In this document: one piece after another, positions 60,601-64,000 of the stretch
Position numbering within the stretch: the stretch's first letter is position 1
Layout: each line of letters opens with the position of its first letter
Assembly (NCBI RefSeq): GCF_905220365.1
Contig: NC_061124.1
Span: 932,501 to 996,500, forward strand
Direction of reading: 5' to 3'
DNA: 64,000 nt
Source of the DNA: Vanessa cardui
Taxonomy: Eukaryota; Arthropoda; Insecta; Lepidoptera; Nymphalidae
Translations under genes and position numbers: made by a program
Notes under the pieces: generated by a model
What the model was told of the DNA's origin: nothing
The model's database searches: none
Seen by the model: only the letters and a program-made list of their open reading frames with translations

Positions 60601-61504
60601 TACTACCAATAAGATCTCTAAGAGTTGACAAAAATAACCACACCGTTTATTTTAAATAATGTAACACCTAACCAGATATGTATGTGTGTGTAAATGAGGT
60701 TTATTTTACAACAGAAGATCAAGAGGGATGTTACATAGGTGATCTGAAAGCGGTCATCCCTTTCAATCAGTCAAGACCATCCGAGACTCCAGGGAATTGT
60801 ATGGAGTACAGATGTAGCTCGACTCAGATCACATATGTCACGTGAGTTACTTTTATTGTTGTACATGGGAATTAATATTACCGGTTCAAAGCAAAAAAAA
60901 TGTTAGTGTGTGTTTAAGGACATAAAGTCTTTCATCGCTGAGCCGAAATGGCCCAGTCGTTAGAAGGCGTGCATCTTAACCGATGATTAGGGGTTAGATA
61001 CATGTTAGACGAGGTATATTCATATGCTTAATTTGTGTTTATAATTCATCTTGTGCTCGGATATCTTGAGGAAACCTGCATGCGTCTAATTTCATATAAA
61101 TTCTGCCACATGTGTATTCCACCGTATTGCAAATGCCCGCGTGGCGGAATATGTTTCAAACCTTCTCCTCACAAGGGAGAGGTGGCCTCAGCTCAACAGT
61201 AGGAAATTTACAGGCTGTTGTTGTTGTTTTTATTATAAATGATCAAAGTAATAACGAGTTTTTTTGTGTCAGATGAAAATATTTCTACATTTACGGACTC
61301 ACATTGAACCAGGACACGATACCTTAGCCCTGTGGTGTGGTGTGTGTTACATTTTTCGCTTAGATGCATACACCAAGTATATTTTAATCTATTTTATTTT
61401 ACAGATGTGGTGCGGTGGCTGTTACGCCACCCTGTAAGAGAGTAGCGGACGAAGAAAAGTTATATCCGGACTGCTGTCCACGAGCTGTGTGTCCTTGCAC
61501 TTAA
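54573..61504 (+). CDS. Secreted single-domain von Willebrand type C protein (SVWC, Vago-like)
   Basis: Exons 54573-54666, 60715-60841 and 61405-61504 join in phase (94+127+100 bases = 106 codons plus stop) at GT-AG sites (GTAAGA; TTACAACAG; GTGAGT; TTTTACAG). The start MFKLLLVLCACLCVGHG is a clear signal peptide, so the mature protein is secreted. The Cys pattern fits the SVWC domain of arthropod Vago-type proteins: Cys37 in EGCYIGD, Cys60 and Cys65 in NCMEYRC, Cys75 in CGAVAV, Cys84, then YPDCCP (97, 98) and Cys103. Cys105 is an extra ninth cysteine. Relatives respond to infection or nutrition in insects, but the role of this one is unknown. Intron 1 (54667-60714) contains a near-complete LINE in antisense; intron 2 contains a SINE. 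Confidence 0.88.
54667..55348 (+). other. SVWC intron 1, part before the LINE
   Basis: AT-rich, no exon or repeat recognised. The LINE tail begins at about 55349. Confidence 0.6.
55579..57357 (-). CDS. LINE ORF2, reverse-transcriptase part
   Basis: 592 codons from ATG 57357 to the stop at 55579, in the same frame as the endonuclease part and separated from it by one TGA and nine sense codons. RNA-dependent DNA polymerase for target-primed reverse transcription. Motifs seen (numbered from this ATG): NNYRPISILPTLSKIFEK at 155-172, CDLSKAFD (motif A) at 227-234, GVPQGSILGP (motif B) at 284-293, and FADD (catalytic pair) at 316-319, followed by the thumb region LGLTLDAKLQW and a C-terminal half typical of CR1/Jockey-type elements. 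No RNase H domain follows. All catalytic Asp are present, so the domain itself looks intact. The ATG is probably not a natural start; it is only the first Met after the nonsense codon. Confidence 0.9.
   Translation of the reverse strand: MTWKVINCETGRSGNRSSELNLNYNNKVINSEREVASVFEQFFADIPVSTTRLLISSPAVAESLVKENVRECKSKFNFTPVNTNIIICAFKSLDIKKTADLWGISVKVINSIIDVIAPYLAIIFNDCVQRGIFPDLMKHSKVIPIFKSGSTSDPNNYRPISILPTLSKIFEKIILNQLLAYFNRHNLLHRKQFGFMRGRSTTDAGIELIKNIYEAWEGSQDALGIFCDLSKAFDCVQHETLVRKLYHYGIRECALDLLTSYLNNRIQRVDVKGTRSPGVSVGMGVPQGSILGPFLFLIYINDLPFLVGNKHDIVLFADDTSLVFKINRKQVQYDDVNNAMSDIVHWFSVNNLRLNNKKTKIVKFSTPNVQNVKPDVLINGESMDPVETTEFLGLTLDAKLQWLPHINGLAGRLSSAAFAVKKIRLLTDVDTARLVYFSYFHSIMSYGIMLWGNTAAIQTIFVLQKRAIRTIYNLGAKESLRHRFKEIKILTVASQYIFCNVLYVRKNINVFMRKCDSHNIGTRNKHNLVTPVTRLHRVSNSFVGQCIRFYNRIPESVQNASVAKFKKIVKERLCAKGYYTISEFMFDSTPWE
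57385..57387 (-). other. Single nonsense codon interrupting LINE ORF2
   Basis: TGA between SLTIKN and IKNAHNKIKMTWKV. Both sides are in one frame and lie in the connector that in related elements runs continuously from endonuclease to RT. CGA to TGA is a likely mutation. Without readthrough this copy cannot make full ORF2. Confidence 0.85.
57385..58398 (-). CDS. LINE ORF2, apurinic-type endonuclease part
   Basis: AP-like endonuclease (exonuclease-endonuclease-phosphatase fold) that nicks target DNA to prime reverse transcription. Counting from the GTG at 58398: Asn4 in HQNIQG, Glu31 in TEHW, YRPP at 103-106, GDFN at 135-138, DNIF near 179, SDH at 198-200. These are the expected metal and catalytic residues, all present. 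The frame stays open 5' of this point, without any ATG, back to the slippery site at 58503. The first ATG (NIQGM) lies inside the first catalytic motif, so translation must begin or shift upstream. Ends at TGA (57387-57385), which interrupts an otherwise continuous ORF2. Confidence 0.9.
   Translation of the reverse strand: MHQNIQGMLGKDLDIELFLTCNDIDILCLTEHWLLNYQVMFNFSGHQLASLFSRNKAIRGGSLILMSKHFKFKERKDIVSLSIEQTIEIACAELERVIVVCVYRPPSGLYELFENVLENVLSKLSECNKEIIVCGDFNINLLHNTTTSIRFRSLLNSYNLVNLFLEPTRITDSTATCIDNIFATHIPQNKMIINKLNSDHCGQQALFNFHINKISNCEKIMFVPLTRSRIEKFRSNIMANLLHLTLSDNPNVLYNNLFKLIRNKFNAIFTSKTVNTKNFLKFNDWATIGIHKSRQRMYELYIERTYNHSATFANYVSNYSKLFRKVCFLAKSLTIKN
58483..58509 (-). promoter_or_regulatory. 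Candidate -1 ribosomal frameshift site at the ORF1/ORF2 junction
   Basis: On the - strand, T TTA AAT (58509-58503) fits X XXY YYZ exactly on the ORF1 codons Leu-Asn, immediately before the ORF1 stop TAA (58502-58500). Slipping back one base gives TTT AAA TTA AAC, and this frame is the ORF2 frame, open up to 57387. Four bases after the heptamer, CTCTA (58498-58494) can pair with TAGAG (58487-58483) as a small weak stem-loop. Function is inferred from sequence only. Confidence 0.6.
58500..60089 (-). CDS. LINE ORF1: coiled coils plus SGNH/GDSL-like domain
   Basis: 529 residues from ATG 60089 (ACATGATGACTCG) to TAA. ORF1 proteins bind the element RNA and help form the ribonucleoprotein. Residues 1-135 and about 195-270 are heptad-rich coiled coils (LQLTLQELKAS, ALQAEISYLKSSLD). 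Residues about 325-490 resemble the SGNH hydrolase domain of CR1-type ORF1: block I as YSDGMGRDMG (333-342), block II as MPGAS (359-363), block III as ILVGRRGNVN (384-393), block V as CDRCHLSNF (473-481), giving an Asp474/His477 pair. The usual nucleophile Ser of GDS is Gly336, so ester hydrolysis is doubtful. No CCHC zinc knuckles are seen. The frame is intact. Confidence 0.85.
   Translation of the reverse strand: MMTRSTKARQAEEQLQLTLQELKASRTQCDLLLKERDDNEQEFLQILNKNNALKSELSQLHLRYVEMEEQNNNLQEIVSGFDNCRDEYEQALMLTNDLKAKLHKAQLYISELENNNLNLKASQTQCLYDELVGYKATLVSPLTSNKDISTIDLTGDDMGSSSLVLSNNKFKKYIKINGYIKKTQKLIKSRNNCLNYEKICKERNTLKLKMIEYNKNVKDMRQGYEADVTALQAEISYLKSSLDTISKKYELSQNEITGHIAAMNNLLDLSKYNSERFDSLINHYACDCRGASDSGDRSGLCSGMVSPSQSTAHVSAIPSKTHHVPPKKCTKIYSDGMGRDMGVLLNDMCRGQLVTNYCMPGASYSHIMNSILNCTHCPSTTLIILVGRRGNVNKKILDYYYTKLLNLNVERILMFTFPYIKDMPQENAIRFKLNNRLHIMTNSYYVSKNDINNKIELIDINNIINNSSCLLTCDRCHLSNFYKRQIASTLSYFIVTKSTNCLVDQTTASIEQYNNTRPYILEYVPSNLN
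60311..60714 (+). other. SVWC intron 1, part after the LINE
   Basis: AT-rich, with a poly-A run near 60465. It ends at the acceptor TTTTACAACAG. Confidence 0.6.
60715..60841 (+). CDS. SVWC gene exon 2
   Basis: Phase 1 in, phase 2 out. Encodes DQEGCYIGDLKAVIPFNQ through NCMEYRCSSTQITYV, the first half of the SVWC domain, with three cysteines. Confidence 0.88.
60938..61229 (+). mobile_element. tRNA-derived SINE in SVWC intron 2
   Basis: A-box GAAATGGCCCAGTCG, then GAAGGCGTGCATCTTAACCG; the B-box is altered. It has the body ATTCATCTTGTGCTCGG and a (GTT)n tail. It fills more than half of intron 2 (60842-61404). Confidence 0.8.
61405..61504 (+). CDS. SVWC gene exon 3 (stop at 61502-61504)
   Basis: Phase 2 in. 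Encodes CGAVAVTPPCKRVADEEKLY and PDCCPRAVCPCT, the second half of the SVWC domain with the invariant vicinal CC. Confidence 0.88.
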
Positions 61505-61755
61505 GCCTCATTTACGTGTCAATATGTATAATTTTACTTACAGCTAACGTGTACGGAACCAAATACAATATACTGCTACAATTAGGTAAAACACATTACC
61601 TACATTCCTAATGATCTTTGTTTCATTATTTTCAAGATCTCTATTTCAGACCTTTATAAAATTTTGTGCTTTTTTACAAAGTTTTATTTAACATGCATTC
61701 TAATCCAAGATGGCGGACTAATTATTTTTAATGTACTCTTAAAATAATACTTCCA

Positions 61756-61761
61756 AATAAA
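61756..61761 (+). terminator. Probable polyadenylation signal of the SVWC gene
   Basis: AATAAA (in CCAAATAAACG), 252 bases past the stop codon, the first canonical signal downstream. Confidence 0.5.
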
Positions 61762-62209
61762 CGTTGAATCTGTAATCTAAAGATTTATTTTCCGGAATTC
61801 TCAAAATTCTTCTTTATTTTTCGGAGTATTGATCTGTAATGGAATGGCCTGATGCCTAATGGCTATACCAACCTCACACTACACAAAACAAACAATATTT
61901 TTGTCTATCACCATTCTAGCATATTATAACGATGTGTTCGCATATGAAGGATCACCACGATATATCGAGATTCTTCTAAATATGTGCAAATTAGTTGTGT
62001 CGTCTTTTTCGTTGCTGTTTTTGTTAAAAGTCAAATGTGGTGAAATTCAATAGGATTCAATACTTACTTTTTTCTAGTACGACCTTGTTTCGTATTTGTT
62101 ATCAGCATATCTAATGGTTACAAATATCATGTAACGTTTTCTAATTACATACAATATTTTTCTGTAATACTGTTGTTTTAATGTACAAAATAAATAAGTA
62201 AATTTACAT
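61762..62209. other. Non-genic stretch
   Basis: Nothing recognised; a 64-codon frame at 61859 has no support. Confidence 0.45.
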
Positions 62210-62492
62210 GGTGGTAGGGTTTTGTGCAAGCTCGTCTGGGTAGGTACCACCCACTCATAAGTTATTCTACCGCCAAATAATAGTACTCAGTATTGTTGTG
62301 TTCCGGTTTGAAGGGTGAGTGAGCCAATGTAACTACAGGCACAAGGGACATAAAATCTTATTTCCCAAGGTTGGTGGCACATTGGCGATGTAAGGAATGG
62401 TTAATGTTTCTTATAACCATTGTCTATGGCCGATGGAGACCACTTACCATCAGGTGTCACATATGCTCGTCCGCTAACCAATATCATAAAAA
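62210..62492 (+). repeat. Interspersed repeat C, well preserved
   Basis: GGTGGTAGGGTTTTGTGCAA, TAGGTACCACCCACTCATAA, GTTCCGGTTTGAAGGGTGAG, CATATGCTCGTCCGCTAACC, and an A-rich end. Confidence 0.85.
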
Positions 62493-62849
62493 ATAAGTAT
62501 AACATCAAGCCTTTATATATTACGAAACACTTAAAATAACAACTTTAAAAGATACAAGTCAAAGCGCGACGCCATTAAGAATGTAAACATTTGAAGAACA
62601 AACTTATCTTATAACAAGTAAGTAAAAATTAGTTAAATAGGTACAATCTGGAAATTCATTAATATAAACCAAAAATAACTTTTGACCCAAGTGAGATCCT
62701 TGGGGTACGCCAAACGTGACCAACAAAGAATTTAAATACAGTGACAAATGCTTGGTACCTTGATCTAGCTTTTTCGGAGATAATTAAATAGATAGAAAGA
62801 TTTTTAATGTTAGTAATTTTAGTCTTTAATTTGTGCTTAAAATATTTCG
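62493..62849. other. Non-genic stretch
   Basis: AT-rich; nothing recognised. Confidence 0.45.
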
Positions 62850-63100
62850 CTAAGTGTTAGGATTTTGGGTCCGTCTGGGTATACCTACCACTCATCAGAT
62901 ATTACCTCCGAATAACAATAATTAATTACTATAATTTAGTTCCAGTTTGAATGGTGTATAAAGTGAGCTAGTGTAACTGCAGGCACATGCCTCTCAGTGC
63001 ATTATATGTAACGATTAATATCTTCTACAGTGCTAATGTCTATTAGCGGTGGTAATCACTTTCCATCAGATATCCCTTTGCTCTGCCTATATTATAAAAA
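62850..63100 (+). repeat. Interspersed repeat C, old copy
   Basis: GTCCGTCTGGGTATACCTAC, TAACTGCAGGCACATGCC and ATCACTTTCCATCAGATATC in family order, with deletions. Confidence 0.55.
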
Positions 63101-63175
63101 AGAAATAAACAAGATCACAATCATTTGACGGCAGGAAATCCATGCTAATTTCTCTAAATTCTTCTAAATTAAAAT

Positions 63176-63482
63176 GAGTCGAGATGGCCCAGTGGTTAGA
63201 ACGCGTGCATCTAAACCGATGATTGCGGGTTCAAACCCAGGCAAGCACCGCTGATTCATGTGCTTAATTTGTCTTTATAATTCATCTCGTGCTCAGCGGT
63301 AAAGGAAAACAACGTGAGGAAACCTGCATGTGTCTAATTTCATAGAAATTCTGCCACATGTGTATTCCACCAACCCGCATTGGAACAGCGTGGTGGAATA
63401 TGTTCCAAACCTTCTCCTCAAAGGGAGAGGAGGCCTTTAGCCCAGCAGTGGGAATTTACAGGCTGTTGTTGTTGTTGTTGTT
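63176..63482 (+). mobile_element. tRNA-derived SINE, best-preserved copy
   Basis: Full structure: A-box (GATGGCCCAGTGGTTAGAA), B-box (GCGGGTTCAAACCCAGGC), the body with ATTCATCTCGTGCTCAGCGG, CCACATGTGTATTCCACCAA and GGAACAGCGTGGTGGAATA, then GGGAATTTACAGGCTGTTG and a (GTT)n tail. It is not a tRNA gene: the 3' half cannot fold into a cloverleaf and the family occurs many times here. Confidence 0.9.
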
Positions 63483-64000
63483 TCTCTAAATTACCTAAAC
63501 ATGATCAATGTTAGCCACCCAAATATTTCTCTATCAAATTTAATTAAAAACACTCTATAAACCACCAGTCATTTTCCGCAACAGAAACATTTTATTATGT
63601 AAGCATCAAAATTCAAATTTTTGTATATATATATTTTTTTAAATATGCTATCTTGTTGTTTGCCAAATTTTTAAGATATTGTTTTTACGCGACTTCTTAT
63701 CGAGTCGTGGACTGTTTAAATAATAACAAAGTGCAGTTCGGACTGTTCATAACTACAATTTTATCGTATTTGTAACTTTGGCCTAAATTTTCATTCCAAA
63801 AGTATTTTTTCGGAGAAAGCGAAAATCTATGAGACATTATTCAGGATTTATTTTGATCTAACGCGGTGAAAAGTGAATTCAACCACTTCGAAAAACGTAT
63901 ATGTAACCCAAAAGTCAGTGTCTTATTAATCCTTGGTATCTTCGTAAATAATATTTATATAATTTGAATAGCAGTGTTGAATTAAACAGATTTCACGTTC
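63483..64000. other. Non-genic stretch to the window end
   Basis: AT-rich; nothing recognised. Confidence 0.45.

Noticed and set aside
63176..63260. tRNA-like A and B boxes, possible tRNA gene
   Set aside because: Belongs to a dispersed SINE family with a long non-tRNA body and a (GTT)n tail; no cloverleaf acceptor stem.
1..64000. CRISPR array or bacterial operon structure
   Set aside because: Direct repeats here are dispersed eukaryotic retroposons and microsatellites; spliced genes show a eukaryotic genome.

Overview
The window looks like nuclear DNA of a moth or butterfly (Lepidoptera). It is AT-rich, its genes have introns, and it is full of short interspersed repeats that I recognise from lepidopteran genomes: a tRNA-derived SINE with Pol III A and B boxes, 5'-truncated LINE 3' ends, and RTE-, R1- and CR1-like relics. 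Family names are from memory and no database was searched.

Two host genes can be read completely. (1) shakB (Innexin shaking-B, inx8) on the + strand has four coding exons at 27219-27590, 44751-44970, 47060-47183 and 47593-47998. All junctions are GT-AG and in phase, giving a 373-residue gap-junction protein. Its first intron is 17 kb and holds only repeats, hairpins and AT-rich DNA. (2) A secreted single-domain von Willebrand type C (SVWC, Vago-like) protein of 106 residues has exons at 54573-54666, 60715-60841 and 61405-61504, also on the + strand. Three weaker exon candidates of unknown identity lie at 224-437 (+), 12193-12413 (+) and 16212-16310 (-).

The first intron of the SVWC gene carries an almost complete CR1-group non-LTR retrotransposon in antisense orientation (about 55349-60310, - strand). 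ORF1 encodes coiled coils plus a degenerate SGNH/GDSL-like domain. ORF2 encodes an AP-type endonuclease and a reverse transcriptase and is broken by one TGA. At the ORF1/ORF2 junction a canonical -1 slippery heptamer (TTTAAAT) sits on the last two sense codons of ORF1. ORF2 is open in exactly the -1 frame and has no ATG until inside the endonuclease core. This suggests that ORF2 is made by programmed -1 frameshifting, and it is the most interesting observation here.

Layout: 1-27 kb is repeat-rich intergenic DNA with a 587-bp tandem duplication around AT microsatellites, a 267-bp MITE-like element with 34-bp terminal inverted repeats, RTE and CR1 relics, and two orphan exon candidates. 27-48 kb is shakB. 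48-54.5 kb holds RT relics, SINEs, hairpins and an 814-bp foldback element. 54.5-61.8 kb is the SVWC gene with its intronic LINE. 61.8-64 kb is more repeats. No CRISPR array, rRNA or functional tRNA gene was seen.
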